Below, piece by piece: positions 5,570-18,075 of a stretch of DNA of 64,000 nucleotides. Each line of letters starts with the position of its first letter. Position 1 is the first letter of the stretch. Source of the DNA: Urophycis tenuis. Lineage: Eukaryota > Chordata > Actinopteri > Gadiformes > Phycidae. The notes beneath the pieces are model-generated. The model was not told the origin of the DNA, searched no databases, and saw nothing but the letters and a program-made list of their open reading frames with translations. A program made the translations under genes and the position numbers. The stretch spans positions 2,038,989 to 2,102,988 of the forward strand of contig JAXIVH010000042.1 in the NCBI GenBank assembly GCA_036785325.1, given 5' to 3'.

Positions 5570-8352
5570 GGTTAGGTTCGTTAGAGTTATCTCGATGACC
5601 CCCCCCACCTCATCCAACGACTCGGTAGTTGAATAGGGGATCAAAGGCAGTTGCACTCGCCAATATCTAGTCATCCGCAGCTCTCTTTTCCCATATTACC
5701 AAGAATGAAGTAAAACGAAATGGTTATCTGTCTTGTTGTGATATAACCGCTGATTTGGAGATATAGACTTGTTTTTCCTTTTCCCAAAGGTTTTCTTTGT
5801 TCCAAGATGGAGGTCAATCTAGTTTGATTGAAGGTACTTCCAATGCATTGGTATATTTACTTATTTGAATAAAGACGAGTCACAGCTGGAGTGAGACTTT
5901 TCTTTTCCATTTCTATTTTAGTATAAACGTGCTATCGAAATATTAGGACACGTCATCAGTAGTGGACCCTGGGATCATAGGGTGTTTCTGGCCATTGTCA
6001 CTATACACCCTCACCCAAGGGAGGCCCCCCCGAGAGTGATCAATTCTCAAGGTGTGTCGTTTCCGAAATGGAATTGGTATTGGGTTTAAATTTTTTAGGA
6101 GTGATCATTTGTTGAGGTAACGTCGAGGTAAGTAAAGGTAAGTAAAACACTTTTTAGGATACATTGTTTTGGTTATGGAGAGGAGGGGGCACATACTTAC
6201 CCCCTGACCAGCACAAACCAGTTGTTAACACCGCTAGGTAGCCCTGGTTTGGCCAATCAGGGCCGGAGCTTGGTTCTTGTCCTCTGTTGGGTCCAGATGA
6301 ACTAGCAGAAAACTGGGGTCACGAAGGACCGAGGCCAGCCGTGACAAAGCACTGCCTCCACGGTCCCCCAATGCAGCTATCCTCAGCGATGGGTGTCCAG
6401 ACCTAGGAAAGACCAAGACCAGCCCCGACCAGCGGTGCCTTCCCAGTCGGTCCCAGGGTAGGAAAGGCCAAGGCCAGCCGCGACTAAGCACTGCCTCCCT
6501 GGCCCCTCCAGGATCCCATGCCGAACAGCCTGTTAATAACAATTCCTGTGCCCCATACACCGCGCGACTACAGAGATTGTGTAGGAAGTTGACCTTAGAG
6601 AAGACTCAATGGCTTACTTTCCTCACCCAAAACAACAATTTCTTGGGGTAGTCTATTCTCGCCGTAGGTACTTCGGTAATGGGTTTTGTTGTGAAAAGTT
6701 TTCCGGATGAAATGCATGCTGGGTAATTGTCTTCTTCCTCCAATATGTCAAGTGTAGGTTAAGGTTAGGGTAGATTTAGGGGTAGAGTTAGCAGTTAACC
6801 TTAACGTTAGGTTTGAAGTAAATGGGAGGGGTTGCTGTTAGGGTTAAGGTTAGGGCTGAGGTTAGGGTTAGGTATAAGGTTACGGTTTAGGGTTAAGGTT
6901 AGGGTTAAGGTTAGGGTTACGGTTAGGGCTAAGGTTAGGGCTAAGGTTAGAGTAAGGGTTAGGGTTAGCGTTACGGTTAGGGTAAGGTTAGGGTTAGGGT
7001 TAGAGGTTAGGGGTTAGGGGTTAGGGTTAAGATGAGGGCTGAGGTTAGGGTTAAGGTTAGGGCTGAGGGTAGGGTTAGGTTTAAGGTTAGGGATAAGGTT
7101 AGGGTTGGGGTTACGGCTGAGATTGGGGTTAAGGTTAGGGTTGAGGTTAGGGTTAGTGTTATGGATAAGGTTAGGTTAAGTGTTAGGGCCAAGGTTAGGG
7201 TTAAGGTTATGGTTAAGATTAGGGTTAGGGCTAGAATTAGGGTTAGGGCTAAGGTTAGGGTTAGGGTTATGGCTGAGGTTAGGGTTAAGGTTAGGTTTGA
7301 GGTTAGTGTTAAGGTTAGGGCCAAGGTTAGGGTTAGGGTTAAGGTTAGGGTTAGGGCTAAGGTTAGGGTTAGGGTTATGGCTGAGGCTAGGGTTAGGGCT
7401 AAAGTTAGGGCAAAGGTTAGAGTTAGGGTTAGCGTTAGAGTTAGGGTAGGGTTAGTGTTGGAGGTTAGGGTAGGCTTAGGGTTAGAGTTAGAGTAGGGGT
7501 TAGGGTTAGAGTTAGAGTAAGGGTTAGGGTTAGTGTTAAGGCTAAGGTTAGGGGTTGAGGTTAGTGTTAAGATTAGGGCCAAGGTAAGGGTTAGTGTTAG
7601 GGTTGAGTTAGGGTTAGGGCTAAGGTTAGGCCTATGGTTAGGGTTGGGGTTGAGGTTATCCCTAGGGTTAGAGTTAGAGCTAGAGATTGAGGAAGGTAGA
7701 GTCAAGGTGAGACAGTCTGTACGGACTGAACTCACCCCCGCCGGATCGGGCTAGTACACTCTATCTCCCCCAACTCCCTCATTTCCATGAGGGAAGACAG
7801 GGGAGAAGAGATGGGAGGAGTATATATATTTAATATATATTTTTTTAGTAAATAAATACATCGAGAGACTCACAGCTGGAGTGGGTTTTAATCTTTGTAT
7901 TCAAGGTTGTTCCTCCTCTTTTGATTCCTCGCTGGTGGTGCGTCGTCTCCACCTAGTGGTCGTTTTGTGAAGAAGAGTTATAGAAATAGAAATAGAAATA
8001 CTCTATTGTTCCCAGGTTGGGAAATTGCATTAATAGGTAAGTAATAATAATAATAACAATAATAATAGGTAATTGCAATAGTTGGTAAGGTAATCTATAT
8101 TTAATTTATTTATTTATATTTTTATATTTATTTAGTCTATTTATTTATTCATTTTTGTTTATTTATTTATTTAGATAAAGAAGATCACAGCTGGAGTGAG
8201 TTTTTAGTCTTTGTGTTAAAGGCTGGTTGCCTTCTTTTGATTCTTCAGTGGTGGTCCATCGCCTCCATCTAGTGGTCGTTTTGTGAAGAACAGTTGGTAA
8301 GGTTATATAAATGGGTTGTGTAGAGAGCCCGTTCTTTCGATGGCCCTGGCTC
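5570..8352 (+). repeat. Unit 3, long
   Basis: Tract 6759-7686. It carries GTTTAAATTTTTTAGG in place of GTTTAAGCTTTTTTAGG at about 6088, shared only with U21. Private changes are GGATCCC in the GC-rich block (about 6512) and TTGCTGTTAGG at the start of the tract. Tail subfamily L2 (TATTTTTATATTT, GAAGAACAG). Confidence 0.95.
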
Positions 8353-11137
8353 GGTTAGGTTCGTTAGAGTTATCTCGATGACCCCCCCCCACCTCATCCA
8401 ACGACTCGGTAGTTGAATAGGGGATCAAAGGCAGTTGCACTCGCCAATATCTAGTCATCCGCAGCTCTCTTTTCCCATATTACCAAGAATGAAGTAAAAC
8501 GAAATGGTTATCTGTCTTGTTGTGATATAACCGCTGATTTGGAGATATAGACTTGTTTTTCCTTTTCCCAAAGTTTTTCTTTGTTCCAAGATGGAGGTCA
8601 ATCTAGTTTGATTGAAGGTACTTCCAATGCATTGGTATATTTACTTATTTGAATAAAGACGAGTCACAGCTGGAGTGAGACTTTTCTTTTCCATTTCTAT
8701 TTTAGTATAAACGTGCTATCGAAATATTAGGACACATCATCAGTAGTGGACCCTGGGATCATAGGGTGTTTCTGGCCATTGTCACTATACACCCTCACCC
8801 AAGGGAGGCCCCCCCGAGAGTGATCAATTCTCAAGGTGTGTCGTTTCCGAAATGGAATTGGTATTGGGTTTAAGCTTTTTTAGGAGTGATCATTTGTTGA
8901 GGTAACGTCGAGGTAAGTAAAGGTAAGTAAAACACTTTTTAGGATACATTGTTTTGGTTATGGAGAGGAGGGGGCACATACTTACCCCCTGACCAGCACA
9001 AACCAGTTGTTAACACCGCTAGGTAGCCCTGGTTTGGCCAATCAGGGCCGGAGCTTGGTTCTTGTCCTCTGTTGGGTCCAGATGAACTAGCAGAAAACTG
9101 GGGTCACGAAGGACCGAGGCCAGCCGTGACAAAGCACTGCCTCCACGGTCCCCCAATGCAGCTATCCTCAGCGATGGGTGTCCAGACCTAGGAAAGACCA
9201 AGACCAGCCCCGACCAGCGGTGCCTTCCCAGTCGGTCCCAGGGTAGGAAAGGCCAAGGCCAGCCGCGACTAAGCACTGCCTCCCTGGCCCCTCCAGGACC
9301 CCATGCCGAACAGCCTGTTAATAACAATTCCTGTGCCCCATACACCGCGCGACTACAGAGATTGTGTAGGAAGTTGACCTTAGAGAAGACTCAATGGCTT
9401 ACTTTCCTCACCCAAAACAACAATTTCTTGGGGTAGTCTATTCTCGCCGTAGGTACTTCGGTAATGGGTTTTTTTGTGAAAAGTTTTCCGGATGAAATGC
9501 ATGCTGGGTAATTGTCTTCTTCCTCCAATATGTCAAGTGTAGGTTAAGGTTAGGGTAGATTTAGGGGTAGAGTTAGCAGTTAACCTTAACGTTAGGTTTG
9601 AAGTAAATGGGAGGGGTTGCGGTTAGGGTTAAGGTTAGGGCTGAGGTTAGGGTTAGGTATAAGGTTACGGTTTAGGGTTAAGGTTAGGGTTAAGGTTAGG
9701 GTTACGGTTAGGGCTAAGGTTAGGGCTAAGGTTAGAGTAAGGGTTAGGGTTAGCGTTACGGTTAGGGTAAGGTTAGGGTTAGGGTTAGAGGTTAGGGGTT
9801 AGGGGTTAGGGTTAAGATGAGGGCTGAGGTTAGGGTTAAGGTTAGGGCTGAGGGTAGGGTTAGGTTTAAGGTTAGGGATAAGGTTAGGGTTGGGGTTACG
9901 GCTGAGATTGGGGTTAAGGTTAGGGTTGAGGTTAGGGTTAGTGTTATGGATAAGGTTAGGTTAAGTGTTAGGGCCAAGGTTAGGGTTAAGGTTATGGTTA
10001 AGATTAGGGTTAGGGCTAGAATTAGGGTTAGGGCTAAGGTTAGGGTTAGGGTTATGGCTGAGGTTAGGGTTAAGGTTAGGTTTGAGGTTAGTGTTAAGGT
10101 TAGGGCCAAGGTTAGGGTTAGGGTTAAGGTTAGGGTTAGGGCTAAGGTTAGGGTTAGGGTTATGGCTGAGGCTAGGGTTAGGGCTAAAGTTAGGGCAAAG
10201 GTTAGAGTTAGGGTTAGCGTTAGAGTTAGGGTAGGGTTAGTGTTGGAGGTTAGGGTAGGCTTAGGGTTAGAGTTAGAGTAGGGGTTAGGGTTAGAGTTAG
10301 AGTAAGGGTTAGGGTTAGTGTTAAGGCTAAGGTTAGGGGTTGAGGTTAGTGTTAAGATTAGGGCCAAGGTAAGGGTTAGTGTTAGGGTTGAGTTAGGGTT
10401 AGGGCTAAGGTTAGGCCTATGGTTAGGGTTGGGGTTGAGGTTATCCCTAGGGTTAGAGTTAGAGCTAGAGATTGAGGAAGGTAGAGTCAAGGTGAGACAG
10501 TGTGTACGGACTGAACTCACCCCCGCCGGATCGGGCTAGTACACTCTATCTCCCCCAACTCCCTCATTTCCATGAGGGAAGACAGGGGAGAAGAGATGGG
10601 AGGAGTATATATATTTAATATATATTTTTTTAGTAAATAAATACATCGAGAGACTCACAGCTGGAGTGGGTTTTAATCTTTGTATTCAAGGTTGTTCCTC
10701 CTCTTTTGATTCCTCGCTGGTGGTGCGTCGTCTCCACCTAGTGGTCGTTTTGTGAAGAAGAGTTATAGAAATAGAAATAGAAATACTCTATTGTTCCCAG
10801 GTTGGGAAATTGCATTAATAGGTAAGTAATAATAATAATAACAATAATAATAGGTAATTGCAATAGTTGGTAAGGTAATCTATATTTAATTTATTTATTT
10901 ATATTTTTATATTTATTTAGTCTATTTATTTATTCATTTTTGTTTATTTATTTATTTAGATAAAGAAGATCACAGCTGGAGTGAGTTTTTAGTCTTTGTG
11001 TTAAAGGCTGGTTGCCTTCTTTTGATTCTTCAGTGGTGGTCCATCGCCTCCATCTAGTGGTCGTTTTGTGAAGAACAGTTGGTAAGGTTATATAAATGGG
11101 TTGTGTAGAGAGCCCGTTCTTTCGATGGCCCTGGCTC
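8353..11137 (+). repeat. Unit 4, long
   Basis: Tract 9544-10471. It starts with a nine-C run and has AAAGTTTTTC at about 8570, shared with U5 and U8. A private C-to-G change alters the left stem of the tract-edge hairpin (about 10502). Tail subfamily L2. Confidence 0.95.
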
Positions 11138-13922
11138 GGTTAGGTTCGTTAGAGTTATCTCGATGACCCCCCCCCACCTCATCCAACGACTCGGTAGTTG
11201 AATAGGGGATCAAAGGCAGTTGCACTCGCCAATATCTAGTCATCCGCAGCTCTCTTTTCCCATATTACCAAGAATGAAGTAAAACGAAATGGTTATCTGT
11301 CTTGTTGTGATATAACCGCTGATTTGGAGATATAGACTTGTTTTTCCTTTTCCCAAAGTTTTTCTTTGTTCCAAGATGGAGGTCAATCTAGTTTGATTGA
11401 AGGTACTTCCAATGCATTGGTATATTTACTTATTTGAATAAAGACGAGTCACAGCTGGAGTGAGACTTTTCTTTTCCATTTCTATTTTAGTATAAACGTG
11501 CTATCGAAATATTAGGACACGTCATCAGTAGTGGACCCTGGGATCATAGGGTGTTTCTGGCCATTGTCACTATACACCCTCACCCAAGGGAGGCCCCCCC
11601 GAGAGTGATCAATTCTCAAGGTGTGTCGTTTCCGAAATGGAATTGGTATTGGGTTTAAGCTTTTTTAGGAGTGATCATTTGTTGAGGTAACGTCGAGGTA
11701 AGTAAAGGTAAGTAAAACACTTTTTAGGATACATTGTTTTGGTTATGGAGAGGAGGGGGCACATACTTACCCCCTGACCAGCACAAACCAGTTGTTAACA
11801 CCGCTAGGTAGCCCTGGTTTGGCCAATCAGGGCCGGAGCTTGGTTCTTGTCCTCTGTTGGGTCCAGATGAACTAGCAGAAAACTGGGGTCACGAAGGACC
11901 GAGGCCAGCCGTGACAAAGCACTGCCTCCACGGTCCCCCAATGCAGCTATCCTCAGCGATGGGTGTCCAGACCTAGGAAAGACCAAGACCAGCCCCGACC
12001 AGCGGTGCCTTCCCAGTCGGTCCCAGGGTAGGAAAGGCCAAGGCCAGCCGCGACTAAGCACTGCCTCCCTGGCCCCTCCAGGACCCCATGCCGAACAGCC
12101 TGTTAATAACAATTCCTGTGCCCCATACACCGCGCGACTACAGAGATTGTGTAGGAAGTTGACCTTAGAGAAGACTCAATGGCTTACTTTCCTCACCCAA
12201 AACAACAATTTCTTGGGGTAGTCTATTCTCGCCGTAGGTACTTCGGTAATGGGTTTTTTTGTGAAAAGTTTTCCGGATGAAATGCATGCTGGGTAATTGT
12301 CTTCTTCCTCCAATATGTCAAGTGTAGGTTAAGGTTAGGGTAGATTTAGGGGTAGAGTTAGCAGTTAACCTTAACGTTAGGTTTGAAGTAAATGGGAGGG
12401 GTTGCGGTTAGGGTTAAGGTTAGGGCTGAGGTTAGGGTTAGGTATAAGGTTACGGTTTAGGGTTAAGGTTAGGGTTAAGGTTAGGGTTACGGTTAGGGCT
12501 AAGGTTAGGGCTAAGGTTAGAGTAAGGGTTAGGGTTAGCGTTACGGTTAGGGTAAGGTTAGGGTTAGGGTTAGAGGTTAGGGGTTAGGGGTTAGGGTTAA
12601 GATGAGGGCTGAGGTTAGGGTTAAGGTTAGGGCTGAGGGTAGGGTTAGGTTTAAGGTTAGGGATAAGGTTAGGGTTGGGGTTACGGCTGAGATTGGGGTT
12701 AAGGTTAGGGTTGAGGTTAGGGTTAGTGTTATGGATAAGGTTAGGTTAAGTGTTAGGGCCAAGGTTAGGGTTAAGGTTATGGTTAAGATTAGGGTTAGGG
12801 CTAGAATTAGGGTTAGGGCTAAGGTTAGGGTTAGGGTTATGGCTGAGGTTAGGGTTAAGGTTAGGTTTGAGGTTAGTGTTAAGGTTAGGGCCAAGGTTAG
12901 GGTTAGGGTTAAGGTTAGGGTTAGGGCTAAGGTTAGGGTTAGGGTTATGGCTGAGGCTAGGGTTAGGGCTAAAGTTAGGGCAAAGGTTAGAGTTAGGGTT
13001 AGCGTTAGAGTTAGGGTAGGGTTAGTGTTGGAGGTTAGGGTAGGCTTAGGGTTAGAGTTAGAGTAGGGGTTAGGGTTAGAGTTAGAGTAAGGGTTAGGGT
13101 TAGTGTTAAGGCTAAGGTTAGGGGTTGAGGTTAGTGTTAAGATTAGGGCCAAGGTAAGGGTTAGTGTTAGGGTTGAGTTAGGGTTAGGGCTAAGGTTAGG
13201 CCTATGGTTAGGGTTGGGGTTGAGGTTATCCCTAGGGTTAGAGTTAGAGCTAGAGATTGAGGAAGGTAGATTCAAGGTGAGACAGTCTGTACGGACTGAA
13301 CTCACCCCCGCCGGATCGGGCTAGTACACTCTATCTCCCCCAACTCCCTCATTTCCATGAGGGAAGACAGGGGAGAAGAGATGGGAGGAGTATATATATT
13401 TAATATATATTTTTTTAGTAAATAAATACATCGAGAGACTCACAGCTGGAGTGGGTTTTAATCTTTGTATTCAAGGTTGTTCCTCCTCTTTTGATTCCTC
13501 GCTGGTGGTGCGTCGTCTCCACCTAGTGGTCGTTTTGTGAAGAAGAGTTATAGAAATAGAAATAGAAATACTCTATTGTTCCCAGGTTGGGAAATTGCAT
13601 TAATAGGTAAGTAATAATAATAATAACAATAATAATAGGTAATTGCAATAGTTGGTAAGGTAATCTATATTTAATTTATTTATTTATATTTTTATATTTA
13701 TTTAGTCTATTTATTTATTCATTTTTGTTTATTTATTTATTTAGATAAAGAGGATCACAGCTGGAGTGAGTTTTTAGTCTTTGTGTTAAAGGCTGGTTGC
13801 CTTCTTTTGATTCTTCAGTGGTGGTCCATCGCCTCCATCTAGTGGTCGTTTTGTGAAGAACAGTTGGTAAGGTAATATAAATGGGTTGTGTAGAGAGCCC
13901 GTTCTTTCGATGGCCCTGGCTC
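11138..13922 (+). repeat. Unit 5, long
   Basis: Tract 12329-13256. Nine-C run near the start; AAAGTTTTTC as in U4 and U8. GGTAGATTCAAGG just after the tract is shared with U19. Tail subfamily L2. It is the last long unit before the six-unit run of short units. Confidence 0.95.
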
Positions 13923-16002
13923 GGTTAGGTTCGTTAGAGTTATCTCGATGACCCCCCCCCCACCTCATCCAACGACTCGGTAGTTGAATAGGGGATCAAA
14001 GGCAGTTGCACTCGCCAATATCTAGTCATCCGCAGCTCTCTTTTCCCATATTACCAAGAATGAAGTAAAACGAAATGGTTATCTGTCTTGTTGTGATATA
14101 ACCGCTGATTTGGAGATATAGACTTGTTTTTCCTTTTCCCAAAGGTTTTCTTTGTTCCAAGATGGAGGTCAATCTAGTTTGATTGAAGGTACTTCCAATG
14201 CATTGGTATATTTACTTATTTGAATAAAGACGAGTCACAGCTGGAGTGAGACTTTTCTTTTCCATTTCTATTTTAGTATAAACGTGCTATCGAAATATTA
14301 GGACACGTCATCAGTAGTGGACCCTGGGATCATAGGGTGTTTCTGGCCATTGTCACTATACACCCTCACCCAAGGGAGGCCCCCCCGAGAGTGATCAATT
14401 CTCAAGGTGTGTCGTTTCCGAAATGGAATTGGTATTGGGTTTAAGCTTTTTTAGGAGTGATCATTTGTTGAGGTAACGTCGAGGTAAGTAAAGGTAAGTA
14501 AAACACTTTTTAGGATACATTGTTTTGGTTATGGAGAGGAGGGGGCACATACTTACCCCCTGACCAGCACAAACCAGTTGTTAACACCGCTAGGTAGCCC
14601 TGGTTTGGCCAATCAGGGCCGGAGCTTGGTTCTTGTCCTCTGTTGGGTCCAGATAAACTAGCAGAAAACTGGGGTCACGAAGGACCGAGGCCAGCCGTGA
14701 CAAAGCACTGCCTCCACGGTCCCCCAATGCAGCTATCCTCAGCGATGGGTGTCCAGACCTAGGAAAGACCAAGACCAGCCCCGACCAGCGGTGCCTTCCC
14801 AGTCGGTCCCAGGGTAGGAAAGGCCAAGGCCAGCCGCGACTAAGCACTGCCTCCCTGGCCCCTCCAGGACCCCATGCCGAACAGCCTGTTAATAACAATT
14901 CCTGTGCCCCATACACCGCGCGACTACAGAGATTGTGTAGGAAGTTGACCTTAGAGAAGACTCATTGGCTTACTTTCCTCACCCAAAACAACAATTTCTT
15001 GGGGTAGTCTATTCTCGCCGTAGGTACTTCGGTAATGGGTTTTGTTGTGAAAAGTTTTCCGGATGAAATGCATGCTGGGTAATTGTCTTCTTCCTCCAAT
15101 ATGTCAAGTGTAGGTTAAGGTTAGGGTAGATTTAGGGGTAGAGTTAGCAGTTAACCTTAACGTTAGGTTTGAAGTAAATGGGAGGGGTTGCGGTTAGGGT
15201 TAAGGTTAGGGCTGAGGTTAGGGTTAGGTATAAGGTTACGGTTTAGGGTTAAGGTTAGGGTTAAGGTTAGGGTTACGGTTAGGGCTAAGGTTAGGGCTAA
15301 GGTTAGAGTAAGGGTTAGGGTTAGCGTTACGGTTAGGGTAAGGTTAGGGTTAGGGTTAGAGGTTAGGGGTTAGGGGTTAGGGTTAAGATGAGGGCTGAGG
15401 TTAGGGTTAAGGTTAGGGCTGAGGGTAGGGTTAGGTTTAAGGTTAGGGATAAGGTTAGGGTTGGGGTTACGGCTGAGATTGGGGTTAAGGTTAGGGTTGA
15501 GGTTAGGGTTAGTGTTATGGATAAGGTTAGGTTAAGTGTTAGGGCCAAGGTTAGGGTTAAGGTTATGGTTAAGATTAGGGTTAGGGCTAGAATTAGGGTT
15601 AGGGCTAAGGTTAGGGTTAGGGTTATGGCTGAGGTTAGGGTTAAGGTTAGGTTTGAGGTTAGTGTTAAGGTTAGGGCCAAGGTTAGGGTTAGGGTTAAGG
15701 TTAGGGTTAGGGCTAAGGTTAGGGTTAGGGTTATGGCTGAGGCTAGGGTTAGGGCTAAAGTTAGGGCAAAGGTTAGAGTTAGGGTTAGCGTTAGAGTTAG
15801 GGTAGGGTTAGTGTTGGAGGTTAGGGTAGGCTTAGGGTTAGAGTTAGAGTAGGGGTTAGGGTTAGAGTTAGAGTAGGGGTTAGGGTTAGTGTTAAGGCTA
15901 AGGTTAGGGGTTGAGGTTAGTGTTAAGATTAGGGCCAAGGTAAGGGTTAGTGTTAGGGTTGAGTTAGGGTTAGGGCTAAGGTTAGGCCTATGGTTAGGGT
16001 TG
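13923..16002 (+). repeat. Unit 6, short
   Basis: Tract from 15115 to the unit end. First short unit in the window. It begins with the longest C run seen (ten C). GATAAACTAG and GACTCATTGG in and after the GC-rich block are shared with U7, U10 and U14. It ends at the deletion junction at 16002/16003. Confidence 0.95.
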
Positions 16003-16006
16003 GGTT
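16000..16006. other. Deletion junction of short units
   Basis: Tract sequence TATGGTTAGGGTTG is joined directly to GGTTCGTTAGAG, removing about 711 bp (equivalent to 2079-2789 in U1/U2). There are 2 bp of shared sequence (GG) at the break. The identical junction ends units U6-U11, U13-U15, U17, U23 and U25, at 16002, 18075, 20148, 22221, 24294, 26367, 31226, 33287, 35348, 40167, 56116 and 60878. The loss removes both hairpins, the TATA-like stretch, both tail modules and both CTCF-like motifs. Confidence 0.9.
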
Positions 16007-18075
16007 CGTTAGAGTTATCTCGATGACCCCCCCCACCTCATCCAACGACTCGGTAGTTGAATAGGGGATCAAAGGCAGTTGCACTCGCCAATATCTAGTC
16101 ATCCGCAGCTCTCTTTTCCCATATTACCAAGAATGAAGTAAAACGAAATGGTTATCTGTCTTGTTGTGATATAACCGCTGATTTGGAGATATAGACTTGT
16201 TTTTCCTTTTCCCAAAGGTTTTCTTTGTTCCAAGATGGAGGTCAATCTAGTTTGATTGAAGGTACTTCCAATGCATTGGTATATTTACTTATTTGAATAA
16301 AGACGAGTCACAGCTGGAGTGAGACTTTTCTTTTCCATTTCTATTTTAGTATAAACGTGCTATCGAAATATTAGGACACGTCATCAGTAGTGGACCCTGG
16401 GATCATAGGGTGTTTCTGGCCATTGTCACTATACACCCTCACCCAAGGGAGGCCCCCCCGAGAGTGATCAATTCTCAAGGTGTGTCGTTTCCGAAATGGA
16501 ATTGGTATTGGGTTTAAACTTTTTTAGGAGTGATCATTTGTTGAGGTAACGTCGAGGTAAGTAAAGGTAAGTAAAACACTTTTTAGGATACATTGTTTTG
16601 GTTATGGAGAGGAGGGGGCACATACTTACCCCCTGACCAGCACAAACCAGTTGTTAACACCGCTAGGTAGCCCTGGTTTGGCCAATCAGGGCCGGAGCTT
16701 GGTTCTTGTCCTCTGTTGGGTCCAGATAAACTAGCAGAAAACTGGGGTCACGAAGGACCGAGGCCAGCCGTGACAAAGCACTGCCTCCACGGTCCCCCAA
16801 TGCAGCTATCCTCAGCGATGGGTGTCCAGACCTAGGAAAGACCAAGACCAGCCCCGACCAGCGGTGCCTTCCCAGTCGGTCCCAGGGTAGGAAAGGCCAA
16901 GGCCAGCCGCGACTAAGCACTGCCTCCCTGGCCCCTCCAGGACCCCATGCCGAACAGCCTGTTAATAACAATTCCTGTGCCCCATACACCGCGCGACTAC
17001 AGAGATTGTGTAGGAAGTTGACCTTAGAGAAGACTCATTGGCTTACTTTCCTCACCCAAAACAACAATTTCTTGGGGTAGTCTATTCTCGCCGTAGGTAC
17101 TTCGGTAATGGGTTTTGTTGTGAAAAGTTTTCCGGATGAAATGCATGCTGGGTAATTGTCTTCTTCCTCCAATATGTCAAGTGTAGGTTAAGGTTAGGGT
17201 AGATTTAGGGGTAGAGTTAGCAGTTAACCTTAACGTTAGGTTTGAAGTAAATGGGAGGGGTTGCGGTTAGGGTTAAGGTTAGGGCTGAGGTTAGGGTTAG
17301 GTATAAGGTTACGGTTTAGGGTTAAGGTTAGGGTTAAGGTTAGGGTTACGGTTAGGGCTAAGGTTAGGGCTAAGGTTAGAGTAAGGGTTAGGGTTAGCGT
17401 TACGGTTAGGGTAAGGTTAGGGTTAGGGTTAGAGGTTAGGGGTTAGGGGTTAGGGTTAAGATGAGGGCTGAGGTTAGGGTTAAGGTTAGGGCTGAGGGTA
17501 GGGTTAGGTTTAAGGTTAGGGATAAGGTTAGGGTTGGGGTTACGGCTGAGATTGGGGTTAAGGTTAGGGTTGAGGTTAGGGTTAGTGTTATGGATAAGGT
17601 TAGGTTAAGTGTTAGGGCCAAGGTTAGGGTTAAGGTTATGGTTAAGATTAGGGTTAGGGCTAGAATTAGGGTTAGGGCTAAGGTTAGGGTTAGGGTTATG
17701 GCTGAGGTTAGGGTTAAGGTTAGGTTTGAGGTTAGTGTTAAGGTTAGGGCCAAGGTTAGGGTTAGGGTTAAGGTTAGGGTTAGGGCTAAGGTTAGGGTTA
17801 GGGTTATGGCTGAGGCTAGGGTTAGGGCTAAAGTTAGGGCAAAGGTTAGAGTTAGGGTTAGCGTTAGAGTTAGGGTAGGGTTAGTGTTGGAGGTTAGGGT
17901 AGGCTTAGGGTAAGAGTTAGAGTAGGGGTTAGGGTTAGAGTTAGAGTAGGGGTTAGGGTTAGTGTTAAGGCTAAGGTTAGGGGTTGAGGTTAGTGTTAAG
18001 ATTAGGGCCAAGGTAAGGGTTAGTGTTAGGGTTGAGTTAGGGTTAGGGCTAAGGTTAGGCCTATGGTTAGGGTTG
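16003..18075 (+). repeat. Unit 7, short
   Basis: Tract 17188-18075. Shares GATAAACTAG and GACTCATTGG with U6, U10 and U14, TTTAAACTTTT with U9, U10 and U14, and GGGTAAGAGTTAG late in the tract with U10 and U11. Confidence 0.95.
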